From: Cercis canadensis
Lineage: Eukaryota > Streptophyta > Magnoliopsida > Fabales > Fabaceae
DNA length: 64,000 nt
Direction of reading: 5' to 3'
Assembly (NCBI GenBank): GCA_003255065.1
Contig: QAOA01006271.1
Span: 69,821-133,820 of the forward strand
The notes beneath the pieces are model-generated. The model had not been told where the DNA came from. It saw only the letters and a list, made by a program, of their open reading frames with translations, and did no database searches. The translations under genes were made by a program, and so were the position numbers. This document shows, one piece after another, positions 1 to 12,154 of this stretch; positions within the stretch are counted from its first letter, which is position 1; every line of letters begins with the position of its first letter.

Positions 1-2236
1 TTTTCAACATTGTCTTTTCTATTGTCGAGCTCTTTAACGGGGATTTGGTTGCTTAAGGCGGTCTGGCCGGGGTTGCTAGGCTTTAAGGGTTTGGAATAAT
101 CGACTTACAGGCTAACATTGTAACATGTTCTTACCAGGAGCTGGTTTCCTCTAGCCTGTCCAACTATTCCTGACATTGTTGGAAATTTGAGCAGGAGGTG
201 CTTAATGGACATTATAGCATCAATCCGATTAAGAGAAGGTCTGCCCAGAATTGCATTGTATGCTGATGAGCAATCAACGACCAAAACCTAACCTCAGCAT
301 TGTCTAAGTCGGGGTACTCTCCCAAGGTGGTTCTAAGAGTGATGGTTCCCTTCACTTCGACATGAGTTCTTGAAAAACCTACCAAAATCCCAAGGTAATG
401 TTCGAAGTTAGATATTGGGATGCCGAGGTAGGTGAAAGCATTGTAGAAAATGATGTCTGCTAAGCTACCCTGGTCAATCAAGACCTTGTGGACCTCATAA
501 TTAGCTACAAAGTAAGATATGACCATGGGGACGTCATGCTCTTGATTAATGGCTCCGTAGTCACTACCCAAGAAAGATATGATCGTGTTGGGCTTACTTT
601 TTTGAACAAGTGCGGTAGTGTGAAAGACTTCTTTCTTATGCTTTTCCGTAGCTCATTTGTGCCTTCTTCGAGAGAATCTGGATGCTCCTCCTCCCAAAAA
701 TCCACCGGCTATGGTATGTATGGTTCCCGTGGCATTGCACCTTGGGTATTTCGGTTGGTTTGGCTGGTGCCAGTTTGGGGATTAGCATCTACAACGGTTT
801 GGGTCCAGATGAGGGTTTAGATTTCTCTTGGGAGATTTGTATTGGGGTTGGTTGCCTTTGTTTTGAGGTATTTGGGCTAAGGAAGGGATTTTATCTCAGA
901 ATCGCTGTAAATACCCTTTCCTAAGGAGGTCTTCGATGAGGTTACGAAGGTGTCGGCAATCGTCTATGTTGTGGCCTCTTCCCCTGTGGAAAGTGCAATA
1001 TTTTTCCTTGTCCAAGCCTACATCCCCTTTTGGCTGTGGGAGCTAGGCGAGCTTCGTTTGGAATATTTCTTCCAGTACTCAAGCTCTAGGTTGGTTCAGG
1101 GGGGTGTATATTTCATATCTAGGTCAGACGGGAGATTTTTCCCTTCTTCCTCCCCTTCTGTCTTTTTGGGGTTTTCTATCATTAGCCTTATTTTTCTCTG
1201 CTTGGCTCCACACCTCTTCAAGTTTAATGTGCTTAGCTGTCATGGTGAGGAGCTCGGATAGGTTGCTTGGTGGGTCAAGGGTTAGGTTTTCATGCAGATG
1301 GCCAAGTCAGAGATCAACCTGGATAGCATGCATCGCCACTAAGTCCGTTAGGTCTTGGACTTGGAGGGAGAGTTTGGTGTACCGATTCATGTGGTCTTTC
1401 AAAGGTTCATTTTCCTCCTGCTTGAGGGTGGCTAGAATGGCAGAGAATTTTTGGTGAGTCATGCTAATGAAGAAGCGGGCTTGAAGGAGATTAGATAGCT
1501 GGTCAAAGTTGGAAATGCTGTTTTGGGGGAGGTTTGAGAACCATTAAAAGGTTGCTTTACGCAGGGTGGTGGGAAAGGCACGACACATGAGCTTGTCGTC
1601 AGTCCCACTCAGGAGCATAATGTAATTATAGTTTTCTAAGTGCTCCCTAGGGTCGGACGATCCATCAAAAGGTTCAAGTTGGGGTAACTTGAAATTGGCC
1701 GGAATAGGGTAATCTAGGATAGGTTGGGTGAAAGGGTGTTTTCCCACTCTCTTTGACTTTTCCAAGCTAGATGGAGAAAACCTAGGAGAGCTGAAAATTT
1801 GGGATGTCTTTTCTCTACAAGTGTGAAATGAGGCTTCAGAGTCACTCAAGAGATTTTCTGGTGGATCTCTTATGTATTGTGACTCGCTGAAGGCTACTTG
1901 GGCAGATGGTTGGTAGAGCAGTGATTCACCCGAGGATTCAACCTCTCGGAGACTCTCCCCCCTCTTAAACTCAGCTATCTCTGTCTTATCTGCTACTCTT
2001 TCTCGCTTCAAAGATTGAATTTCCTACAAAAGGAAATTTAAGGTATCACCCAATTGATCCAAGTGGGTTTCTCTTTAAGGGACATCCTTAACAGTTTCGG
2101 GACTAAATACAAGTTGGTGGATTAGGGATAGCTCCCTTAGGTTGGCTTGTTGGGCTAATGGCTCTCTAGTTGGTGTGGTGATACTTTCTTGGACAGGAGA
2201 GGGATTGACTGGGGTAGATGGGTTGTTTGTGCCCAT
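1..2236 (-). pseudogene. Ty3/Gypsy gag-protease region, decayed and cut by window edge
   Basis: Read on the minus strand, this is the gag and protease part of a Ty3/Gypsy polyprotein. The likely gag start is the ATG at 2234-2236. The capsid-like gag core lies at about 1130-2011, in two frames, and includes the typical phrases for a folded capsid with a 'LEPFDGSSDPREHLENY' block. A CCHC-like knuckle (CxFHxxxGHxxxxC) is near 900-1010. A retropepsin-like segment at 212-571 has IDQGS in place of IDTGS, a variant I know from plant Gypsy copies. Stops and frameshifts break it into several pieces, so it is not expected to be functional. RT and integrase would lie beyond base 1. The family is secure; the lineage is not assigned. 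Confidence 0.8.
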
Positions 2237-2292
2237 GGTGCTAAACTCAGAATCAGTCAAAGAGATTTGTAGGTGTTGAGAAAAATTGAAAT

Positions 2293-2310
2293 TTCCCACA
2301 AACGGTGCCA
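2293..2310 (-). other. Primer-binding site of the Gypsy element
   Basis: On the minus strand this reads TGGCACCGTTTGTGGGAA, which resembles the tRNA-complementary sites starting TGGCGCCG that follow the 5' LTR in plant Gypsy elements. It lies between the LTR and the gag start, as expected. Confidence 0.6.
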
Positions 2311-2644
2311 AATAACAATGCATGAGTTGGAGGTCAGATGGAATCTTGGAGATCGGGGGGAAACCTCGAAGGTCGAGTGAGATCGAGCTAATCTGCACGA
2401 GTAGAAAGGAAGGAGCAGACTCTTGTTTCCGAACTCCGAAGATTAAGTTAGGTCGATTTGAGCTAAAGAGGGGTCATTAATGGTAGAAGAGTCAAAAGTC
2501 TTGTACCTACAACCGAGGGGTTATTTATAGGGGTTCTGAGGAAAACGAGGTGATGAGCTGGCGGGTTTAGTTTAGGCCTCCGGTGAAATGGGCTTTTTGG
2601 CTTAATGGGCATTTGGAATTTGGGCTGACAATAAGGCCTCTACA
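2311..2644 (-). repeat. 5' LTR of the Gypsy element
   Basis: This minus-strand segment of about 330 bp starts with TGTAGAGG at 2644. It holds a TATA box (CTATAAATAA, about 2520-2532) and ends just before the primer-binding site. The upstream edge is well fixed because LINE coding sequence stops abruptly at 2645. The downstream end is uncertain by about 10 bp. The second LTR is outside the window, so a TSD cannot be tested. Confidence 0.65.
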
Positions 2645-4159
2645 GTAGTGAATCCTGGTTCTGAAGCAAACGCCATCCTTGTTTCACAAGCATTGCAATA
2701 TTGAAATCTTCCAAGTGAAGAAAATGTAGTCCCCCATATTTCTTCGGTGTTGCCTGCTTATCCCAGCTTATCCAATGCAGCTTTGAAACTTATAATGTAC
2801 TCCCCCACCAGAATTTTGCCATGAGTTGATTGAGCTCATGACAAAGTGATTAATTTGGAGAGTTTAAAGCAACTCATAGTATATGTAGGCATGGAAAGGG
2901 CAATAGTATTAATCAAGATCTCCTTGCCAGCCTTTGAAAGCAATTTTTCAGTTTTTCTCCCTAACCTTGAAGTCTCTTCCAAACTTGTTCTTTCAGAGAC
3001 TGGAAAATGGCATTTTTTTCTCATCCAACCATGGTAGGCAGGTCAAGATATTTCTCATCAAAGGCAACAATAGAAACACCCAAAATTTGCATAATACTAG
3101 TTCTTTCTAGATGCCGATAATTAGGATTGAAATAAATTGCAGACTTCTTAAATTTTATTTGTTGGCTCGAACACACTTTATAGTCAATGAGTGTTCTTTT
3201 TATTTCAAGACATTACACCAATGTTGCTCTTGCAAAGACTAAATTGTCATTTTCAAAAAATAAATGAGAAACCGACGATGCCTCCCTACATACCTTCACC
3301 CTTGCCACAACATTTTTGCCTTTCTGCTTGTTGTATCAATGCACTCATACCTTTTGCACAAAGTAAGAAGAGACAAAGAGAGAGATGATCACCTTGCCTT
3401 AACCCTCCACTAGGAAAAATCAAACCAGGTTAAACACCATTCAAAATCACTGAGTAAGAGACTCTGGTAATACAAGACATGATGATGCTCACCCATCTCT
3501 ATGCAAAACTCAATTTCCTCATCATAGCTTCTAGAAATCCCCATTCTACCCGATTATATGCCTTACTCATGTCCAGCTTCAAAGCCATTGAACCCTCTTT
3601 CCTTGTGCGCTTATTTTTTAGAGCATGTAAGAGCTCATAAGTAATCATCACATTATCAATAATTTGGCAATTTGAAACAAAAACACTTTGCTTCAACGAC
3701 ACCACCTCTAGAAGAATGGTCTTTAGCCTATTAGCCAATACTTTGGATATGATCTTGTAGATCACATTACACCAGCTAATCCGACGAAACTGGGTCATGT
3801 TTGAAGGATTAGTCACCTTAGGGATTAGAACAATATGTGTGTAATTCAACTCATCAATTGGCACTCCATTGTTCAAAAACTCTAGCACCACACTGACCAC
3901 ATCCGCCCCCACCACGCTCCAATATCATTGATAGAATAAAGCAGGTAACCCATTAATCTAGGCCCAGAGCTTTGGTTGCACCTATTTAGAACACAACTTC
4001 TTTAATCTCCTTTTCACTAAAAGGCATCAGCAGCTCCTCATTCATAGCTTTTGTAACTCTAGCAGTAACCACATCAGTAGCTAAGGAAAAATCAAATGGA
4101 TTTGTTGAGGAAAAAATACCTTCAAAATAGTTTATAGCAATCTCAACCATTTCATCATG
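2645..4159 (-). pseudogene. LINE (L1-type) reverse transcriptase, 3' part
   Basis: This is a non-LTR reverse transcriptase fragment. 3499-3915 holds the early RT motifs (HIVLIPKV, FRRISWCNVIYKIISKVLANRL, then ALKLDMSKAYNRVEW). 2836-3024 holds the later LLSKAGKEILI and IPTYTMSCFKL-type motifs, and 2650-2790 holds GWRLLQNQDSLL. Stops and frame changes occur throughout. The reading frame ends exactly at the Gypsy LTR (2644) on one side and at the CACTA end (4160) on the other. It resumes at 6496. Confidence 0.85.
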
Positions 4160-4904
4160 CACTACAAGAAAAACTGGTTTTTCTCACGGAACAAATTCGT
4201 GAGAAATGAGAGAAAACTTCATGAAAAACGTATTTCTCATGGACTTTCTCACGGATGACGTGCCATGAGAAAAAGTGGCGTGACAAACTCAATTTCTCAC
4301 GCAAAATATCGTTCGTGAGAAAGTTCTCACGGGATAAATTCGTGAAAAAGTTTTGCGAAGTCTCACGACAAACTTATGGTTTTTCTCACAGAGTAGGTCC
4401 ATAAGAAACCTTTCTCACAGACTACGTTCGAGAGAAAAACTGTGAGAAGTTACAAAAATTAGTTTTTTATTTTAATTTTCTCACAGATTAGTCCATGAGA
4501 AATTTCGTGAGAAATACCCCTAAACAGCCCCTACTACACCCTATTTTTCTACTAACCCAAAACCTGCATAGTACAATAACCAGCAACAACACAAGCAAAA
4601 CAACAGTAACAGCAGCAGAGAAGCAGACTGCAATCAAATTTTATACAAATTAAAGAATATATACATAAGGATAATGTAAAGAAAACATATACAAAAAGAA
4701 TCTTTACATATCTCTAGGCTCTACTGAAGTTCCAAATCCATGAAAAATGATGATCGAATAGAAAATGCAACGTCAGAAATAGTGATATGAATAAGAGTTC
4801 TATAACACAAAAATATAACACATTAATAGACAAAAAACATAAAATATCTAAAAAGATAACATAGAAGGAAATGTGAGGAGGACCTCTGTAATATCAATCG
4901 CTTT

Positions 4905-5135
4905 CTAGAAATAATCACTTGGGGGATCTTCCTCGGTTTCGTCATCACTGTTATGATATTCATCTTCTTCCTTTTCCTTAGCACCTTCTCCTATCTTATC
5001 ATCTACATCATTGACAATGACTGGATTTGCACTAATAACAACTTCCTCTATAGTAATTGAAGTGATATCTCCCTAAATATGTCTGTGTTTGATCATCATC
5101 AACAATTAACGTCGGTGAGAGAAATTTAATTGACC
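4905..5135 (-). pseudogene. Remnant of CACTA transposase acidic tail
   Basis: The sequence is close to 61185-61390 of the larger CACTA copy, which encodes an acidic (D/E-rich) carboxyl end. Here it is interrupted and not open from end to end. It shows that the element at 4160 descends from a coding member of the same family. Confidence 0.55.
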
Positions 5136-5767
5136 TATTTGTTCCCAAAGCTCTATTGTCCTATTAGTGAAGCAACTACTTCAAGAACAATCCCAAAATT
5201 GGTTACTATCTGAGAGTTAATCCTATGTTATTAACTCTCAGATAGGTTTCTAAGTTAACCTAACTAATTTATCATATATAACTCTAACATACATTTATTC
5301 CACATCAGTATATCATATGCTCATAATCCATATATCATTATAAATAAGTTATTATCCAACATATCATCTATCGCATTATTGAATAACGACTGCAAAATCA
5401 TATCAAAAAATTCAAACAAAATTATACAAACAAAGCACATATAACATACAACAAGAGCCCGAAATAGAGTTCTAAAAATCTCAACAATTTCACACATAAT
5501 TTAGTTTAATAAATTACTCTCTAAACCCATAAAATTAAAATCCATCCATACTAATTCAGAAAAATAACAAAAAATCATCCAAACCCTCTACAGATATCAT
5601 ACATCAAAAGCCCTCAACGAATTTCAACAAAAAAAAATCCATAATTACATCAATTTTAATGTTGAAATTTGGATTCAACATCCAAAGCAAACTCATAAAC
5701 CAAACCATTAATCAACTTTATAATCCATCAAATACCTATCTACAACCAATCTATACTTAAACTAGTC

Positions 5768-5770
<3 letters not shown>

Positions 5771-5813
<43 letters not shown>

Positions 5814-5822
5814 NATATATAT
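5771..5822. repeat. (AT)n microsatellite with one N
   Basis: About 50 bp of alternating AT inside the CACTA element. The N at 5814 marks an unresolved repeat length. Confidence 0.95.
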
Positions 5823-6495
5823 AAACTCATTTTGTGCATCATTGAGAAAGAAAATAAAAGAGAAATTCGGAAAAAAAAAATGGTCTACCTCAACTCCAAA
5901 GCTTCAAAAGGAGGGAGTAGAATGTCCACACACGCTGAAAAACACCCTTAAGTTGCCAGAAACCACCGCCCACGTCCGTTCACAGAGAGAAATCTTTGAA
6001 ACTAAGTTTTTTATCCAACTTCCAAATGGGAAGAAGAGTCTCGGCAGGAGAATGAGTTTCCAAATTTCTCATGGACGTTCTCACAGACATTGTCCGTGAG
6101 AAACGCCCGCTCAAATTTCAATCCATCCATATGTCTAGTGAAATGGTGCATTTAGCTTCTCACAGACAAAATTTGTGAGAAATCTCCTCTAAAAACCTGT
6201 GCATTCCTGTTTCTCATGGATGGACAGTCCATGAGAAACATACATGACATATACTCTCGGCTTTTCTCACGGTTTTTTTTTTTTCCGTGAGAACATTTTC
6301 TAGCCACATTCCCGCCATACTCTCTTGGATTTTCTTACTGAATTCTCACAGATGTTTTCTCATGGGGTTGTTTGCCATGAGAAATTCCCGTGAGAAAATT
6401 GAACATTTTTTATGTCCATGACAAAATCTAGTTTTATCTGTAACAATTTCTCACGGATTTTTCTTCCATGAGAAAAATGGTTTTTTCTTGTAGTG

Positions 6496-6925
6496 ATGGT
6501 TTGATTGTCAAACATCCCTGTTATCTTGCAATCTCCTGACAATATTCTTTTTTGGGCAGTTGGAGAGTCTCTTATGAAAATAACCTGTGTTTTTGTCACC
6601 CTCCTTCAGCCAGTGGACTTGTGATCATTGTTTCCACATCAACTCCTCCAATTCTAGTAGCTCATTCAACTCATTTTGGAGCCTCTTAGTTTTTTGTAAG
6701 TGTTCAATGATCAGCCTCTATGACTTGGCACCTTGCAACTGATTTTGTAACCTCTTAATGTGCTTTACCACATGACCAAACATGCTTTCATTCCAGGCTT
6801 GTAGACAATCACTGTTGCTCTTGATTTTCTTTTGCAAATGGAGTGTTGCCCTCAGCCATATCTCTCCAACTTGCACATACCAAGTCATCACAGTCCTCAT
6901 GCCTAGTCCAAGAAATACTACTTTA
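6496..6925 (-). pseudogene. LINE fragment upstream of the CACTA insertion
   Basis: On the minus strand this carries the region between endonuclease and RT typical of plant L1 elements. There is an HEDCD motif near 6890, a coiled segment with repeated QNQL/RLQNEL, and then VHWLKEGDKNTGYFHKR at about 6560-6620. The frame reaches DNQTI next to the CACTA end and resumes at 4159 with the HDEMVEIAINYFEG block. The two LINE halves are therefore one element split by the CACTA. It has several stops and at least one frameshift. The endonuclease domain is not found upstream, so the LINE is 5'-truncated. Confidence 0.8.
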
Positions 6926-7337
6926 TTCTTTTTTGTTAAATAAAATGCTTGGGATTTTTTATTTTGTATGGTTGTCCTCTACACAATTTGTTTTAGAAGT
7001 TGCTTATTCATGCGGACTTATGTAAAGTTTGCTGATTTATATATATTTTTTTGAGCTGATTGATATTTTTTATTTCATGTTTAAAATTAGAATTTTTTTT
7101 TTAAAAGTAGAATAAATATAGAAAAATAAATACATACAATTGATTTAAGAAAAGATTTTGGTAATAAAGTTAGGTCATAATGGAGAGTTATGAGATAAAA
7201 TTAGTCAAGATTTTAAAAGAATATTAACACTAAGGCAATTATTTATCAAAATTAAAATATTTTTTATTAAATAAGGATATTTTAGCCTATATACATTTTT
7301 ACATTAAATAAGTTGTTGCATTGGTATATATTAGCAG

Positions 7338-7339
<2 letters not shown>
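6926..7339. other. AT-rich spacer, nothing recognised
   Basis: No coding signal, terminal repeats or RNA gene is visible here. Confidence 0.5.
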
Positions 7340-7403
<64 letters not shown>

Positions 7404-7404
7404 N

Positions 7405-7480
<76 letters not shown>
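7340..7480. repeat. Compound (AT)n(GT)n(A)n simple repeat
   Basis: AT repeats (about 7340-7371) pass into GT repeats (7372-7403), then an N and about 75 A. The translated ORF through it is low-complexity and meaningless. Confidence 0.95.
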
Positions 7481-7483
<3 letters not shown>

Positions 7484-7727
7484 GGCTAGTGCAAGTTGAT
7501 AAACAAAATATTTTTACTTTTCAAAGCAAAATATTATTTTCTTCAGAAAAAAAAAAAGTGATTTTTTTTCCCTGCAAAAGAGCACATATTATATTATTGA
7601 AGAAGAAAAACATACCAACCATCCCCGTCCAAACGAAATTGGGGTGGAGATCGTTACTGAAACATGATACGAGAGAACCATTAAATGAACTTATAAAAAG
7701 GGAGCCATAATAAGTTAAAAGATGTAA

Positions 7728-7826
7728 TTAATTGACTTTTAGTTGAGTAGTACTAAGGTTGTCCTCAGAGTTTACAGGTTCTGTGCTTAAACGCAAAGTT
7801 GTAGCCAAAATTAAAGGAAAAAAAAT
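7728..7826 (+). mobile_element. tRNA-derived SINE, copy a, with 14-bp TSD
   Basis: This roughly 100-bp element has an A-box-like TAGTTGAGTAGT, a B-box-like segment near 7783-7796, and an A-rich 3' end. It is flanked by the perfect direct repeat GTTAAAAGATGTAA at 7714-7727 and 7827-7840, the mark of LINE-dependent retrotransposition. Two further copies lie at 9986-10092 (minus) and 59268-59369 (plus). Confidence 0.8.
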
Positions 7827-7840
7827 GTTAAAAGATGTAA

Positions 7841-8455
7841 AACATCGAAAGCAACCAGATAGAGCTTGGTTGCATTAGAGTTTTGGCATGAGCTTTCTTT
7901 GAGAATAGTATGCCAATCTTCTCATGAGATGCAATCGGAACATATTCTAGAACTCCTCTAACAAGGATATATAGGTGACAAAGCAAGCTTACCATTCTCC
8001 CTATGAGTACCAAAATGAAAAACTGCATATGGGTATGAGCTTTATAGTAGTAATTAACCCATTAGTGCCGCTAATATGTCTGGTTCTTTGCGACATGACC
8101 ACTTCCATAAGTGAAGCACGATGCTATTGAAATATCACCCTGATTACAATGAAATCATATTGCCCAAAAGTGTAGTTACCTAAAGTGAGGTAAATCTTTC
8201 ATTATGTGGATCATCACCATGATTATGATCCTCTTCTTTTAGGCACAACTTGACACTTTCATATTCACGTAATCTCAGCCATAATTACTTTCTTTTATAA
8301 AGGTTGTATGAGGTGTAGATCATGCTATTGGACTAGCTAACCCTTTCATTAAATTCACCCTTTCTTATCTCTTTTAGCATTGTTCATTGTTTCTTCTCCA
8401 CTATCTCCTTCAGCAATGAGAGGGTTAATGCAAAAAAGAATGGAAACTCCGGTTA
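7841..8455. other. Non-coding spacer
   Basis: No gene or element boundary was recognised. The left end of the CACTA fragment that follows was searched for here and not found. Confidence 0.4.
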
Positions 8456-8975
8456 CTCTAAAAATACAATCAAATTCATCCAAAAACACAAACAAATTTA
8501 CATTTAACTCAAAGAACAATTGAAAAAAAAAAAAACAAAGGAATTTCGGCTTATCTCATCTCCAAAGCAAGTCAAATACGCTTCCCAATCATTATCCCTC
8601 CGCTTGTCGCCACCAGCACCACCTCAAATGCCATTGGGAAATGGAGTTGCAGAGGGTGGAAGAGGGAATCGCGGAGGGAAGAGAGGAAAAGTTAGAAAAT
8701 TGAAATGGGGTGGCTCGTAGCACAGGTGAAAGAAAAACCCAATTTTCTCACAAAATTTCTTATAGAAAAATTCTGTGAGAAATTGAAAAACCCTAATTTT
8801 AGCTTTAGTGAAACAGTCCATTTTGTTTCTCATTGAATTTCCCACGGAATTTCTCACAAAATTTTCCATGAGAAATTCCTATTGAATATTATTCCACAAC
8901 AATTCTATGAGAATTTCTCACGAAATTCCGTTTCGTGAGAAATTTCTATGAGAAATCGCTTGTTTTCTTGTAGTG
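8456..8975. mobile_element. CACTA element, right-end fragment
   Basis: The segment ends with TTTTCTTGTAGTG at 8975, the reverse complement of the CACTA end. It carries the family's TTTCTCAC / GTGAGAAA subterminal repeats from about 8735. The GC-richer interior at 8560-8720 has a layout like that at 5842-6100 of the complete copy. No matching CACTACAAG left end occurs upstream, so this copy is truncated. Its small ORFs are products of the repeats. Confidence 0.7.
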
Positions 8976-9952
8976 TGAAGGGGGAAACATGATGGGAAGT
9001 TGAAAAAGAACCCTTGACATCAACTCTCTAATTCTTATGACCAAAGGAGATATCATTATATACATATGTCATTGGCGACTATGTTTATTTTATAAGAAAA
9101 GAAAATTTGTTTTTATTTCATTTTCTTTCCAAAAAAACTTAGCTTGTCATGTTAGAAACAATAAGAAAACCATAAAAAAAAAAAAATGAATCTCACAATA
9201 GGTCTTACAAGTAAGGTGTTTCGACTCTTATAAGCTAAATTGACCCTCATTAGATTTAGATTGTAATTGTAATTACTAGCGTCTTGACATGCACTACACT
9301 GTATTATTTTAAACTTCTAAATTAATTTTGAACTAGAGCATTTTAATAATAGTTTTGAAAGAAAGTTTGAAAAGTTTCAAATTTGCTTTTGAAGTTTGAG
9401 AGATGATTGTGGAATGATAATGCAATTAGTTTTCAAGACTTTTAAAATTTAACACAAAATTACTTAATTATCTTTGCTTTTAAATAATTATAAATAACCA
9501 AGTCAAGGTTTTTGAGAAAAGTCAAAATTAAATACCAAATTAGGGAATCACCTCTATTTGTATAGATTCAATCTTTTTCTTTCTTGCCATTACAATCTTA
9601 TTTTGTTCGAAATTGGGATTAAATACTTTTTAAATATATAATTTTTATTGACTTTGTAACCTTCAAGGGCATACAAAAACAACAAAAATAATTTTTACAA
9701 GAAATATTTTAAAAAATGGAAAATTTTCCCAAATAGTTCAAAATTAAAGGGTATTATTGACCTTTTCTTTTAATCCTAGAAATACAGATATTAATATTGA
9801 GTTAAAAATTCAAACTTACATACCATCCAATTCAAAACAAAAATCCCAATTGTTTCAAATGTTCTCTTTTTGAAATGGTATAATTACAAAATCCTCATAA
9901 GACCAAACCTTATTCCATGGCATTTACATAAGGTTCCTCTCTTTTTTTTTTT
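8976..9952. other. AT-rich spacer, nothing recognised
   Basis: No open frame above background, no terminal repeats and no RNA gene seen. Confidence 0.5.
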
Positions 9953-9985
9953 NNNNNNNNNNNNNNNNNNNNNNNNNNNNNNNNN
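9953..9985. other. Assembly gap (33 N) in a poly(T) tract
   Basis: The N run is flanked by T homopolymer on both sides. The tract is the poly(A) tail of the minus-strand SINE next to it. Confidence 0.95.
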
Positions 9986-10092
9986 TTTTTTTTTTTTTTT
10001 TGTTCTTTGGTTATGACTTTGGATTCAAACACGGAATCCACAAGCCCTGAGGACAACCTCATTACCACTCAGCTACAAGCCGTTTGGTTAAA
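9986..10092 (-). mobile_element. tRNA-derived SINE, copy b
   Basis: On the minus strand it has the A box TAGCTGAGTGGT, the B box GTGTTTGAATCC and a long poly(A) tail. This is the best-preserved promoter of the three copies. Its length is about 100 bp before the tail. TSDs cannot be checked because the tail runs into the gap. Confidence 0.75.
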
Positions 10093-11021
10093 GAGAAAAG
10101 GCCTTAGTTGATTCATAACTTATGCTTCATTTTTCATTTCCTTTTTGTTTGTGTGTCAAGAGATATAAGGCTAGTAAGTGGAATATACTTTTAGTCATAA
10201 AACTAGTATTCTCAAATTTTTTTTCTTAGTTTGAATCTCTCGATTACAACTGCAGTCATTATTTATCTACAAACAAAAACAAAACAATTCCAACAAAAAA
10301 AAAATACAAGTACGACAAATCATAGGGTGGTGTCAATAACAATAATATTTAATTATTCAATACTACAATAATACTCATATCACAAGCATAATTAACTATT
10401 AAGATGATATATGTTATACATTTTATTAATCCCATATATCCATTAAATAAAATAAACGATACAGATCATTTAAGTCATAATTTTATTTTTAGTGAATTTT
10501 TAGTTATTGATTTTGCTTGAGGTATAAATACCTCTTGTAATAATAAATAATTAGCCAATTCAATATTATATTGCTTTTTGTGTTTTTATTTTCCCTTGGC
10601 TGAGAAGTGAGTGACAAATGTCTCATGAACTCGATCTATTGATCTAACTGATTTAATAACGGTCAGAAGGGTGGGTCAGTCTAGGTATGTTTTTTTTAAC
10701 GGTCTTGGTCTGTAACATAAATAGAGGAGTTGCAGGCCTAACTTGCTAGGGAGTGGACTTTAGGACGGTTAAATGGTCAATGCACTTTGATTTTTTCTTT
10801 TTTCATTTTTCTTTTTATTTTCTCATTTTCTTCTTTAATGTTCTTGACTTTTTCTTTTTCTGTTTTATGAGCGGTTGGAAAGAAAAGGCAAGCAGAAGGA
10901 ATAGTCTTTATACGACTTTTTCTGTTTGTCGAAAATATAATATCTGCATTATAAAATTTTATATATTTTTATTTTTAAATTAGATAAATATAATTTTAAA
11001 TTAAAATATTAGTTTATAAGG
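10093..11021. other. AT-rich spacer
   Basis: No gene was recognised. 10500-10740 has a TATA-like GTATAAATACC and polypyrimidine stretches that might be an old solo LTR, but no ends could be defined. Confidence 0.4.
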
Positions 11022-11030
11022 ATTTCAATA

Positions 11031-11725
11031 GGCTTAATTGCATTTTTAATCTTCCTATTTTACGATTCTTATAAGTTAGTGTTCTTATTTTAAAACTCAA
11101 CAATTTAGTCTTTGTATTTTGGTAAGTTTGATAATTTTAATCATCTCATTAGTCAACTCAACAGTCAACCTAATGGAATGCTAACACAGTACAAAGAAAT
11201 TAATTTTTTTTTTATTGTTATCATGCTAATGTGACAAAAAGAAAGTAATTTTTAATTTTAAATAACTATTTAAGCATAATTAAGTCATAATTAACAAAAG
11301 TGAGTTTTTTATTGTTAAATAACCATTTTAATTTTTTTCACAAAATTGAAGCAAATAAAAAAAATAAATGAAACATGTGAAACAAATTCCATATTTTTTT
11401 AAAATTAAATTCATTAGAGATTCTACCAAAAATTTTAAGATAAAATTATTTGATCATAAATTTTTTTTGACTATTTGAACTTTGTGAAAAAAATTAAAAT
11501 TTTGATAAAATCTCTTGTGGACTTAATTTGAAAAATTTTAACATTTTTTTTTTTTACATGTTTTACTTAATCTGAAAATTTTATATTTACTTGAATTTGG
11601 TAAAAAAAATCTAAAATAATTATTTAAAAATAAAAAACTTATTTTTTGTTAATGTTAATTATGACTTAATTATGCTTAAATAATTATTTAATAGTAAAAA
11701 AGTAATTTCTCTATACCACATCAGC

Positions 11726-11767
<42 letters not shown>

Positions 11768-11927
11768 TAATTTTTCTGTGTCACATCAACATGCCGTTAA
11801 GTTGATTGATATGAGGACTAAAACTACAAATTCACTAAAATACTGGGACCAAATCATTGAATTTTAAAATATGATGTTTGACTTGTAAGAATTGTTAAAA
11901 TAAGATGACTAAAAGTGCAATTAAGTC
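11031..11927. mobile_element. Mutator-type MITE with long TIRs and 9-bp TSD
   Basis: The terminal inverted repeats are about 300 bp or more and start GGCTTAATTGCA on the left; on the right the reverse complement starts GACTTAATTGCA. A perfect 9-bp duplication, ATTTCAATA, lies at 11022-11030 and 11928-11936. Nearly the whole element folds back on itself. An (AAT)n run at 11737-11764 has grown in the right arm. There is no coding capacity. Confidence 0.85.
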
Positions 11928-12154
11928 ATTTCAATATTGGTGGCATCATGTTAATAAAAATGATTAATATAAAATAAACATAATATGATAAGATATACCT
12001 TTGAACTATCCCTAATTCAAGACAAAAAAAAAAATTATCCCTAATTTTGCCAAAAAAAAAAAAGTGGGAGTTATTTGTGATAAAAGATTATTGATTGGTG
12101 ACTTGTAATCTTAAGCCTCCAAGGAGACTCATTTCTTTCTATAGCTTGAAGAAG

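Larger units (their letters stand above)
4160..6495. mobile_element. Non-autonomous CACTA (En/Spm) element, complete ends
   Basis: The ends are CACTACAAGAAAAA at 4160 and its reverse complement finishing TTCTTGTAGTG at 6495. A 3-bp target duplication, ATG, sits at 4157-4159 and 6496-6498. Both end regions are packed with subterminal repeats of the type TTTCTCACGG / CCGTGAGAAA, the usual binding sites for a CACTA accessory protein. The interior has no long ORF but keeps a short stretch matching the transposase tail of the element at 60371, so it is an internal-deletion derivative. It is inserted in the LINE reading frame. Confidence 0.9.

Noticed and set aside
7321-7710. 129-aa open frame
   Set aside because: It runs through (AT)n, (GT)n and poly(A) and gives mostly lysine. 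It is a low-complexity artefact.
8520-8869. Short frames on both strands near 8.5-8.9 kb
   Set aside because: They lie in the CACTA fragment and its TTTCTCAC repeats, and neither strand encodes a known domain.
10021-10092. Possible tRNA gene on the minus strand
   Set aside because: A- and B-box-like motifs exist, but no cloverleaf arms close, a poly(A) tail follows, and related copies with TSDs show it is a SINE.
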